Source: an uncultured bacterium (GTDB lineage Bacteria > Actinomycetota > Coriobacteriia > Coriobacteriales > Coriobacteriaceae). From it: DNA of 12,171 nucleotides. The notes under the pieces are model-generated. The model was not told the DNA's origin. It searched no databases and worked only from the letters and a program-made list of their open reading frames with translations. The stretch lies in contig CAJMPF010000024.1 of assembly GCA_905215195.1 (NCBI GenBank), positions 1 through 12,171 on the forward strand, given 5' to 3'. Each line of letters starts with the position of its first letter. Within the stretch, counting starts at the first letter, position 1. This document shows, one piece after another, positions 1 to 6,290 of this stretch. The position numbers were made by a program, and so were the translations under genes.

Positions 1-35
1 GTATTTCACCGCAACTGATGAGTAGGGAGCTGGAG

Positions 36-902
36 ATGCTGACGATTGGGTGTCATCTTTCGACGACGAAGGGCTATCGGGCAATGGGGGAGACAGCGCT
101 ATCCATTGGCGCCAACACCTTTGCATTCTTTACGCGCAACCCGCGCGGCGGCAAGGCGAAAGATCTTGACATGGATGACGTGGCCGCCCTGCGTGACCTT
201 ATGGCGCAAAATGATTTTGGCCCGCTTGTGGCTCATGCCCCGTATACCTATAACCCCTGCTCAGCCAAAGAGCGGGCGCGCGAGTTTGCCTTGGAGGCAA
301 TGGCCGAGGACTTACAGCGTCTGGAAGCACTGCCCGGCAACTACTACAACTTCCACCCCGGCGCGCATGTGGGGCAGGGCTCCGACGCTGGTATTCAGAT
401 GATCGTCGATACCCTGTGTCAGGTGATGTTTGAAGGCCAGCAGACGACGGTGCTGCTCGAGACCATGGCCGGCAAGGGCACCGAGGTGGGCCGCAGCTTT
501 GAAGAGCTGGCGCGCATTATCGAGGGTGTTGCTGCCAGGCGTCCAGAGCTATCGGACAAGCTGGGCGTGTGTCTGGACACCTGCCATGTGAGCGATGCTG
601 GCTACGACATCATCCATGATCTGGACGGCGTACTCGACGAGTTCGATCGTGTGGTGGGTATCGAGCGCCTGCGCGCCGTGCACATCAATGACTCCAAGAA
701 TCCCTGCGGCGCCCATAAGGACCGCCACGAATGCATCGGTAAGGGCTATCTAGGTAGTGAAGAGTTTGGCGGCGGTATGCAGGTTATGCAGAATATTGTA
801 TCGAATAGCCGCTTGCGTGCACTTCCATATATTTTGGAGACACCGAACGAACTTGCAGGTTATGCGGCTGAAATCAAACTGTTAAGGTCGTTACAGCAGT
901 AA
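36..902 (+). CDS. nfo: Endonuclease IV (AP endonuclease), complete
   Basis: Class II apurinic/apyrimidinic endonuclease of the Nfo family. It cuts the DNA backbone 5' of abasic sites in base excision repair, using a three-zinc TIM barrel. All expected metal ligands are visible in the 288-residue product: H67 (in AHAPY), H107 (NFHPGAH), E142 (LLETMAG), D181 and H184 (LDTCH), H216 (VHIND), D229 and H231 (KDRHE) and E268 (ILETPNE). Length is normal for the family. I chose the ATG at 36 over the in-frame ATG at 18 because GGGAG at 25-29 sits six bases upstream of it and family members begin at this point. The 18 start would add six residues. It appears monocistronic; 147 bases separate it from the ABC operon and I see no clear terminator there. 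Catalytic function is very likely; the start is fairly sure. Confidence 0.95.
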   Translation: MLTIGCHLSTTKGYRAMGETALSIGANTFAFFTRNPRGGKAKDLDMDDVAALRDLMAQNDFGPLVAHAPYTYNPCSAKERAREFALEAMAEDLQRLEALPGNYYNFHPGAHVGQGSDAGIQMIVDTLCQVMFEGQQTTVLLETMAGKGTEVGRSFEELARIIEGVAARRPELSDKLGVCLDTCHVSDAGYDIIHDLDGVLDEFDRVVGIERLRAVHINDSKNPCGAHKDRHECIGKGYLGSEEFGGGMQVMQNIVSNSRLRALPYILETPNELAGYAAEIKLLRSLQQ

Positions 903-963
903 TGACTGTCACAAAGTGGAGTGTTCCATTCACGTTATGGGTTTGTTTCAATCAGTTTTCTAA

Positions 964-992
964 TTGCAGATTCTCCCAAGCGGGTGCATAAT
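964..992 (+). promoter_or_regulatory. Candidate promoter of the amino acid ABC operon
   Basis: TTGCAG (964-969) and CATAAT (987-992) are separated by 17 bases, a good sigma-70-type arrangement. They lie 58 bases upstream of the lipoprotein start. The rest of the 147-base gap after nfo shows no other structure I can name. Assigned by consensus match only. Confidence 0.55.
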
Positions 993-1049
993 AGCCATCA
1001 GTTTTTGCAGACCTCTGAATCAAACGGGGTCACCGGAAGGAGACTGATT

Positions 1050-1910
1050 ATGAAGCTCAAGAAGCTTGGCGCATTTGCCGCCACGGGCGCCATGGCGCTC
1101 GCCCTCGCACTGACGGGCTGCGGCTCGTCCAACGCCACCTCTGGTTCTGATGCCGGTTCCAGCAGCTCTGACGACGCTAAGGTCGAGAAGGTCGACGGCT
1201 CCAAGGAGTACGCGCTCGTCAAGGACGGTACGCTGACCGTCGGCACCTCTGCCGAGTACGCTCCGTTTGAGTACAAGGATGACAACGGCGATTATCAGGG
1301 CTTTGACCTTGAACTCATCAAGGCTATCGGCGACAAGCTGGGCCTGGATGTCGAGTACGTCAACAATGACTTTGACACGCTGGTTCCGGGTGTCGCTTCG
1401 GGCGCCAAGTATGACGTCTCCATTGCGGCTATCACCGACACGCCCGAGCGTGAGAAGGAAGTCACTTTCTCCGATTCCTACTACATGGACGATCAGGCTA
1501 TCGTGACCAAGGTCGATAACACCGACATTACGGCCGACAACTACAGCGAGAAGCTCAACAACGCCGACGCTACCATCATCGTCCAGTCTGGCTCGACCGC
1601 CGAGTCCTTTGCCCAGGAGAACTTCCCCAAGGCCAAGATCGTCCCCTACAAGGACGCTACCGAGTGCTTCAGCGCCCTGCAGTCCGATAAGGGCGACGCC
1701 GTAGTCACCAACCGCTCCGTTGCCAGCCAGCTGACCGCCGAGCAGTTCAACACCTGCCAGACCATTAAGCAGATCAGCACCGGCGAGGAGTACGCCATCG
1801 CCATCAACCAGGGCAACACCAAGCTCAAGGACGACATCAACCAGGCCATCAAGGACCTGACCGACGACGGTACCGTCGACGCCCTCATGGCTAAGTACAA
1901 CATCAAGTAA
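1050..1910 (+). CDS. Amino acid ABC transporter substrate-binding lipoprotein
   Basis: Extracellular solute-binding protein of family 3 (SBP_bac_3), 286 residues. It captures a polar amino acid and delivers it to the permease encoded next. The signal peptide has a KLKK n-region, an Ala/Leu core and the lipobox LTGC, so C24 would be lipidated. A Ser/Asp-rich linker follows to about residue 48. The family pattern is clear: GTLTVGTSAEYAPFEY, then YQGFDLELIKAIGDKLG, FDTLVPGVASGAKYDVSIAAIT and EKEVTFSDSYY. The ligand cannot be told from sequence; cystine, glutamine, arginine and histidine binders share these motifs. The ATG at 1050 is preceded by GGAAGGAG (1035-1042). An in-frame upstream start at 921 would precede the promoter and place a non-signal leader before the lipoprotein signal, so I rejected it. 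The gene is first in an SBP-permease-ATPase operon, and a hairpin pair follows it. Confidence 0.93.
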   Translation: MKLKKLGAFAATGAMALALALTGCGSSNATSGSDAGSSSSDDAKVEKVDGSKEYALVKDGTLTVGTSAEYAPFEYKDDNGDYQGFDLELIKAIGDKLGLDVEYVNNDFDTLVPGVASGAKYDVSIAAITDTPEREKEVTFSDSYYMDDQAIVTKVDNTDITADNYSEKLNNADATIIVQSGSTAESFAQENFPKAKIVPYKDATECFSALQSDKGDAVVTNRSVASQLTAEQFNTCQTIKQISTGEEYAIAINQGNTKLKDDINQAIKDLTDDGTVDALMAKYNIK

Positions 1911-1925
1911 AATAGCTACTTGATT

Positions 1926-1967
1926 GCGCGCGGGCCCTTTCCGTTTTGGCGGAGAGGGCCTTTGCGC
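1926..1967 (+). terminator. Partial terminator or processing hairpin after the lipoprotein gene
   Basis: An 11-bp stem (1933-1943 with 1950-1960, one G-U pair) carries the loop TTTTGG. It can be extended by GCGC at 1926-1929 pairing with 1964-1967. The following bases are pyrimidine-rich (TTCTCTT) rather than a clean T run, so termination would be leaky. Such a site would let the lipoprotein be made in excess over the membrane subunits. The role is inferred from position. Confidence 0.6.
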
Positions 1968-1974
1968 TTCTCTT

Positions 1975-1999
1975 GACGGAGAGCATTTCCGTCTCGTTT
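1975..1999 (+). promoter_or_regulatory. Second hairpin in the lipoprotein-permease gap
   Basis: GACGGAGA (1975-1982) pairs with TTTCCGTC (1986-1993), including one G-U pair, around the loop GCA. TCGTTTT follows. Its CGGAGAG strand is nearly the same as one strand of the hairpin at 1933-1960, so the two structures could exchange partners. This may be an attenuator or just a second RNA stabiliser. Confidence 0.4.
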
Positions 2000-2028
2000 T
2001 GCCGGCAACTTCTACGACAGGAGCCACC

Positions 2029-3390
2029 TTGTCTCGACTGAACAAAGGGGCCGCGGAGCAGCGTTTTCCACTGCCCGCCTTGCTCCAAAAGCTAGCCTGC
2101 GTCATGGCCGTGGCGCTCGCGCTGGTGTGTGCGGGGGCATATGCGCCCACGACCGCCCAGGCGCTTGAGACCGCAAAGATTACCGCCCGACCCAATACCG
2201 GTTCGGGTAGCGCTGTGGTCGGCGGTACCGAGACGCGCATCACCTGGGAAGTTCAGGCCGATGCCGACGAGGAACTGAGCGGTCTTTCGCTGACGTTTGC
2301 CGACGGCACGACGTTTGGTACCGATGACACGCGATTGACGATGCTCTCGGGCGAGGACCTCATGGATCGTACGCCCATGAAGCCCACGTGCAAGGCTGAG
2401 GGCCAGACGCTCAAGATCGACTTTGGCGAGACGGCGCCTGCCGGCGGCTTTTTCCGTGTCGAGGTCTACGGCGTGACCTTCCCCGTCGAGGGCGGCGATG
2501 AGGCCTTTAGCGGCACCTACACTTTGGCCGATGGTTCGACCAAGAAGATCTCCAAGATTCCTTCCGTCGAGATTAAGGGCGTGACGGCATTCGATAACTT
2601 CCTGGCCGACCTTAAGGAGCAACCGTGGGTCGAGGCATGGAATTCCAACATGTTCCTTCGCCTGTTCCTGAACCCGGTCATTTTGGTCCAGAGCCTGCCG
2701 ATCGTCTTCAAAGGCTTCCTCATGTCGCTCTCGATCGTGCTCGTGGCGTTTCCGCTGGCAATTCCCTTTGGCTTTGCCTTGTCGCTCATGCGCATCTCCA
2801 AGTCGCGCATCCTGCGTTGCCTTGCCGGCATCTATGTGAATATCATCCGTGGTACGCCGGCGTTCCTGCAAATCTATATCGCGTTCTTTGGCCTGCCGCT
2901 TGCCGGCGTCAAGGTGGACGACTATGTCTTGGGCGTTATCGTCATGGCCATGAACTCGTCTGCGTACTTGTGCGAGATCTTCCGCGCCGGTATTCAGTCG
3001 ATCCCCAAGGGCCAAAACGAGGCCGCTCGCTCGCTGGGCATGAATGCCTTCCAGACGCTACTCTACGTTATGATTCCGCAGACGTTCCGCAATGTCCTGC
3101 CTACGCTGACCAGCGAGTTTATCCTGCTTTACAAGGATACGTCGCTGCTCGCGGCCGTGGGCGTGGTCGAGATCGTCATGAACGCCCGCACCATCGTGGC
3201 CACGACGGGCTCCATCACGCCGTATGTGGTTGCCGCCCTGTTCTACCTGGTCATCACCCTGCCGCTTGCGCGCTTGGTGAGCGGTCTTGAGGCGAGGCTT
3301 TTGGGTACGGCCGAAACCAAAAAGAAGCGTCCCACCAAGAGCGCCGGACAGGTCGTCGCGACGCCCGCCGATCACATCGCCGGTCTGTAA
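2029..3390 (+). CDS. Amino acid ABC transporter permease with an exported N-terminal domain
   Basis: Membrane subunit of the polar amino acid ABC importer (HisM/GlnP type), 453 residues. Residues 21-45 form a signal peptide or signal anchor, with possible cleavage after AQA (43-45). Residues 46 to about 205 form a beta-rich domain with patterns such as TRITWEVQADADEELSGLSL and FFRVEVYGVTFPVEGGDEAF; this domain is not part of a standard permease. The permease core runs from about 215 to 425, with membrane segments near 225-250, 265-290, 298-318, 370-388 and 398-416. The EAA loop that docks on the ATPase is at 331-350 (EAARSLGMNAFQTLLYVMIP). The start is TTG at 2029 behind CAGGAG (2018-2023, five bases away). 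A TTG further up at 1924 lies in the terminator hairpin, and the ATG at 2104 lacks a ribosome site. The stop overlaps the ribosome site of the ATPase gene. Transport role is sure; the extra domain's role is unknown. Confidence 0.9.
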   Translation: MSRLNKGAAEQRFPLPALLQKLACVMAVALALVCAGAYAPTTAQALETAKITARPNTGSGSAVVGGTETRITWEVQADADEELSGLSLTFADGTTFGTDDTRLTMLSGEDLMDRTPMKPTCKAEGQTLKIDFGETAPAGGFFRVEVYGVTFPVEGGDEAFSGTYTLADGSTKKISKIPSVEIKGVTAFDNFLADLKEQPWVEAWNSNMFLRLFLNPVILVQSLPIVFKGFLMSLSIVLVAFPLAIPFGFALSLMRISKSRILRCLAGIYVNIIRGTPAFLQIYIAFFGLPLAGVKVDDYVLGVIVMAMNSSAYLCEIFRAGIQSIPKGQNEAARSLGMNAFQTLLYVMIPQTFRNVLPTLTSEFILLYKDTSLLAAVGVVEIVMNARTIVATTGSITPYVVAALFYLVITLPLARLVSGLEARLLGTAETKKKRPTKSAGQVVATPADHIAGL

Positions 3391-3402
3391 GGAGGTCCTA
3401 TC

Positions 3403-4155
<753 letters not shown>

Positions 4156-4181
4156 CGGCGCGTCGAAGTTGTCGATATAGC

Positions 4182-4220
4182 AAACGGGGACCGGATAGTA
4201 TCCGGCCCCCGTTTTTGTTT
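4182..4220 (+). terminator. Intrinsic terminator of the ABC operon
   Basis: A stem of up to 12 bp with one mismatch (4185-4196 with 4200-4211) carries a short AGT loop and is followed by TTTTTGTTT. It lies 30 bases after the ATPase stop. On the other strand only three T residues follow the stem, so it would serve the convergent flavodoxin operon poorly. Confidence 0.85.
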
Positions 4221-4287
4221 GGGCGTGAACGACTGTTGTTGTGCAATGCTCGGCTGTCAGTTGCTTTGCGACTTTCTGACGGCTTCG

Positions 4288-4707
4288 TTAGGCCAGCTCC
4301 GCCCCCAGGGCCTTGCAGGCCGCCTCGCCCTCAGAATCGGGGGCGTCGTAACAGATGACGGAGTCGACCACGTTGACGCCTGCCTCGTCGGCGTCGGCCT
4401 TCCAATTGTCCATCCACTCGCCCTCGGCCCACGAATAGGAACCAAAGAGGATGACCTTCTTGTCGCCGAGGGCTTCCTTGACCTCATCCCACATGGGCTG
4501 GAACTCATCGTATTCAAGCTCCTCGGAGCCCATGGCGGGGCAGCCGAAGGCGATGGCATCATAGTTGGTGGCCTTGTCGGCAGAGAAGTCGGCGCAGGGG
4601 ATGACTGCGGCCTCGGCTCCGGCTGACGTCGCGCCCTCGGCGACGAGGTTTGCCATGGCCTCGGTGTTGCCTGTGCCGCTCCAGTAGACGACTGCGGTCT
4701 TGCTCAT
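4288..4707 (-). CDS. Short-chain flavodoxin
   Basis: FMN-binding electron carrier of 139 residues, the usual length for short-chain (clostridial-type) flavodoxins, which often replace ferredoxin under low iron. The phosphate-binding loop is SGTGNTE at 10-16. The GCPAMGSEELEYDEFQP block is at 55-71, and the second FMN loop GSYSWAEGEWMDNW at 89-102 supplies the aromatic residues around the flavin. The reading frame stays open far upstream, but the real start is the ATG at 4707, with AAAGGA in front of it and the canonical MSKTAVVYW beginning. It lies 46 bases after the DUF3793 gene on the same strand and probably shares its promoter. Its redox partners are not visible here. A weak hairpin (about 4256-4280) lies after the stop, without a T run. 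Confidence 0.95.
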   Translation of the reverse strand: MSKTAVVYWSGTGNTEAMANLVAEGATSAGAEAAVIPCADFSADKATNYDAIAFGCPAMGSEELEYDEFQPMWDEVKEALGDKKVILFGSYSWAEGEWMDNWKADADEAGVNVVDSVICYDAPDSEGEAACKALGAELA

Positions 4708-4753
4708 ATTGAGTCCTTTCGGTTGTGCGGCGTGCGGCCGCGGTTTGTACGTT

Positions 4754-5458
4754 CTATCGGGTCGCCTGGGCAAGTTGCGCCAAGCTGCAGCCCTGCTGAT
4801 AGATAAAGGTGAGGTGTTGGGTGCAGGCACGGTACGCATCAAACGTCGCAAGCGCCTGCTCGGCATTCGTATAGACCTTCCAGGCTCCAAAGATCTTGTA
4901 GTTCTCGCCACGTTGGGCGATGAACTCGTGCACGTCGTCGTAGGGATACCCCAGGAAGTAGCCAATTTCGTGTGGAAACTCGCAGGTGCGGCCGTTGTCG
5001 TAGCGTGCTTGATGGTCCAATGCGCATCGGGTTTGGCCGCATGCGCATTCCGCGGCGTTATTGCTTGCGAGCGTGATGCGCGATGCCAGGTGCACAAGAC
5101 ATGCCGAGAGGTTGCCGGTGTCGTAGCCCTCCTTGGCGAGTGCCGTTTTGGCGCGCGGGTCAGCAAGGTAAGTGGCGAGGCTATTGGGCCGATATGCGTA
5201 TACGAGCGCCCCGCAGGGGCGCCAGACCAAAACGCTCAGATGAATGCCGAGCGTGTTAAGCTCGCGGTTGCACTGGGCGATAACGTTGAGCAGGCGTGCT
5301 CGGCGTTCTGCGATTGACGCGGTCGCGTCCGAACCATCCTGATGGGCGTAGACGCCGGGATAGGTAAAGAGCGATGCCGGCTTGATGCCCGCGAGCGTGG
5401 GAGAGCAGTTGCGCACGACCGCTGCCTGAAACGTTGGAATGTCTATGGTTCGGGTCAC
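4754..5458 (-). CDS. DUF3793 family protein
   Basis: A 234-residue cytoplasmic protein of the DUF3793 family, function unknown. The hallmarks are CSPTLAGIKPASLF at 18-31, a middle VLVWRPCGALVYAYR segment, and FPHEIGYFLGYPYDDVHEFI at 161-180, followed by GAWKVYTNAEQALATFDAYRAC. To my knowledge this family often sits beside flavodoxin or ferrous-iron transport genes in anaerobic Firmicutes, which fits the flavodoxin gene downstream. The start is GTG at 5458 with AAGGAG (5463-5468) four bases before it. Ten cysteines are present, including a CACGQTRC cluster at 138-145 that could bind metal; I do not know whether it is conserved in the family. There is no signal peptide or membrane segment. A strong promoter with a DtxR-like palindrome lies just upstream, so iron-dependent control is likely. 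Confidence 0.85.
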   Translation of the reverse strand: MTRTIDIPTFQAAVVRNCSPTLAGIKPASLFTYPGVYAHQDGSDATASIAERRARLLNVIAQCNRELNTLGIHLSVLVWRPCGALVYAYRPNSLATYLADPRAKTALAKEGYDTGNLSACLVHLASRITLASNNAAECACGQTRCALDHQARYDNGRTCEFPHEIGYFLGYPYDDVHEFIAQRGENYKIFGAWKVYTNAEQALATFDAYRACTQHLTFIYQQGCSLAQLAQATR

Positions 5459-5481
5459 GGTGCTCCTTACGGATCTAAACT

Positions 5482-5497
5482 GTTAGCCTAGGAAAAC
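5482..5497 (-). promoter_or_regulatory. DtxR/IdeR-like operator candidate
   Basis: The minus strand reads GTTTTCCTAGGCTAAC, a 12/16 palindrome around CCTAGG. It contains TAGGCTAAC, a nine-base exact match to the core of the IdeR/DtxR iron box. The outer half-site agrees less well. It abuts the -10 box and covers the predicted start of transcription, where a repressor would work. An iron-regulated flavodoxin would make sense; the regulator itself is not in the window. Confidence 0.4.
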
Positions 5498-5524
5498 TTA
5501 TACACGAAAGTAAGCCATGGTCAA
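5497..5524 (-). promoter_or_regulatory. Promoter of the DUF3793-flavodoxin operon
   Basis: On the minus strand TTGACC (5524-5519) and TATAAG (5502-5497) are separated by 16 bases, a near-consensus pair. The predicted start point, near 5490, is about 30 bases before the GTG. It falls on the palindrome described separately. Confidence 0.7.
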
Positions 5525-5550
5525 CAAAAAAGTTTGAGTAGGGAAACTAA

Positions 5551-5582
5551 TTGACCGAACCGACATGATTTTGGGTTAAGAT
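5551..5582 (+). promoter_or_regulatory. Candidate promoter of the HMA-domain gene
   Basis: TTGACC at 5551-5556 is followed by GGTTAAGAT, with TAAGAT at 5577-5582. The 20-base spacer is longer than usual; an alternative -10 at 5575-5580 gives 18. An inverted repeat, AGTTT (5531-5535) and AAACT (5544-5548), lies directly upstream. Long-spacer promoters can depend on a regulator. Confidence 0.4.
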
Positions 5583-5585
5583 GGG

Positions 5586-5604
5586 GACACCCCACAGGGG
5601 TATC
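5586..5604 (+). promoter_or_regulatory. CsoR-like copper operator candidate
   Basis: GACACCCCACAGGGGTATC is a palindrome with eight-base arms around ACA and one mismatched pair. It resembles the CsoR operators of Gram-positive copper genes (ATACCC...GGGTAT type). It lies just after the -10 region and over the predicted start of transcription of the HMA-domain gene, a repressor position. Copper control is inferred from operator type plus the product. Confidence 0.5.
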
Positions 5605-5634
5605 TCTGAAATGGACCGTAAGGAAGGGGAGCGT

Positions 5635-6018
5635 ATGAGCGACTTGCTCAACCCAGCAAATATCATCGTGCTGGGCGTGATTGCTATTGGTATGTTCTTT
5701 GGGCTGCGCCGTATTGCGGCGTCGACGCATGGGAAGAGTTGCTGCAGTGATGGCGCAAGCGGAAAGAAAGCCAAGAGGGTTGTTGTGGTGGATACCGATG
5801 CGTCGCACTATCCCTATAGCGATGAGCTGTTCATCGGCGGCATGAGCTGTGACGACTGCGCTCAGAACGTAGCCAATGCCCTCAATACGCTTGATGGCGT
5901 GTGGGCAACGGTAACGTATGCGGACCACACGGCACGCGTACGCTCGAAGCGTCCGGTTGATCGCGACACACTCGAGACGGCGGTGAGGGGTGCGGGCTAT
6001 TACGTTATGAAAATGTAG
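5635..6018 (+). CDS. Membrane-tethered heavy-metal-associated (HMA) domain protein
   Basis: A 127-residue protein with an N-terminal membrane segment (about 9-24, IIVLGVIAIGMFFGL), a short linker with a vicinal cysteine pair C36-C37, and a C-terminal HMA domain. The metal site GGMSCDDC is at 68-75 (MxCxxC, C72 and C75), the standard copper(I)-binding motif of CopZ-type chaperones and of P-type ATPase N-domains. The fold pattern runs on through TVTYADHTARVRSKRPVDRDTLETAVRGAGYYV. After the membrane segment comes LRR, so the metal domain probably faces the cytoplasm. The ATG at 5635 is preceded by AAGGAAGGGGAG; an in-frame ATG at 5581 overlaps the promoter and was rejected. No copper ATPase gene lies beside it. 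It is likely a copper chaperone or buffer; other soft metals remain possible. Confidence 0.85.
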   Translation: MSDLLNPANIIVLGVIAIGMFFGLRRIAASTHGKSCCSDGASGKKAKRVVVVDTDASHYPYSDELFIGGMSCDDCAQNVANALNTLDGVWATVTYADHTARVRSKRPVDRDTLETAVRGAGYYVMKM

Positions 6019-6070
6019 GCGTTGCCCTCTCCGGTGGGTACCAGCCTCCTGCCCATTGTGACTATCGGCA

Positions 6071-6180
6071 TCCAAAAATTTGCGCAAAAATAACCTTTAG
6101 ATGCGGCAAAAGTGGAGTTTGGTGACGGTTTGCGCGGAATTCGCTACCAATCGAGCATCTATGAACCCGTCCAAAAAATT
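6071..6180 (+). repeat. Intergenic element bounded by direct repeats
   Basis: TCCAAAAATT (6071-6080) and TCCAAAAAATT (6170-6180) bound about 110 bases without coding potential. Inside are a 7-bp inverted repeat (TAGATGC at 6098-6104, GCATCTA at 6155-6161), the palindrome TTTGCGCAAA (6079-6088) and a second TTTGCGC (6129-6135). It fills most of the 272-base gap between the HMA gene and the surface-protein gene. It could be a small dispersed repeat or a structured leader; only one copy is in the window. Confidence 0.35.
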
Positions 6181-6207
6181 ACAGGTGTATATTTATACAC
6201 TGATTAT
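6179..6207 (+). promoter_or_regulatory. Candidate promoter with operator-like palindrome in the spacer
   Basis: TTACAG (6179-6184) and GATTAT (6202-6207) are 17 bases apart. The perfect inverted repeat GTGTATATTTATACAC (6185-6200) fills the spacer. A second option for the surface-protein gene is the extended -10-like TGCTAAAAC at 6251-6259, closer to the start but with no good -35. I cannot choose between them. Confidence 0.35.
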
Positions 6208-6290
6208 TGCTGTGCTCAGATTGCAATTAACCGTGGACAGAAATGAAGAATGCTAAAACTGGGCTTTAGGACAGGGGAGGCTATAACCTT

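Noticed and set aside
921..1049. Upstream extension of the substrate-binding protein
   Set aside because: It would precede the promoter and put over 40 residues before a perfect lipoprotein signal; the ATG at 1050 has GGAAGGAG.
1020..2243. Long minus-strand open frame (407 codons) opposite the lipoprotein gene
   Set aside because: It runs antisense to an unmistakable solute-binding protein, has low-complexity Val/Leu/Gly/Asp composition, no ribosome site and no recognisable family. It is a by-product of GC-rich codon use.
4256..4280. Hairpin after the flavodoxin stop, considered as its terminator
   Set aside because: The stem is interrupted and no T run follows on the minus strand, so I do not call it a terminator.
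4708..5166. Upstream extension of the flavodoxin frame
   Set aside because: It overlaps the DUF3793 gene in another frame; the canonical flavodoxin start MSKTAVVYW with a ribosome site is at 4707.
5521..6087. Minus-strand open frame opposite the HMA-domain gene
   Set aside because: It covers the promoter region and the HMA coding sequence in antisense and has no motif.
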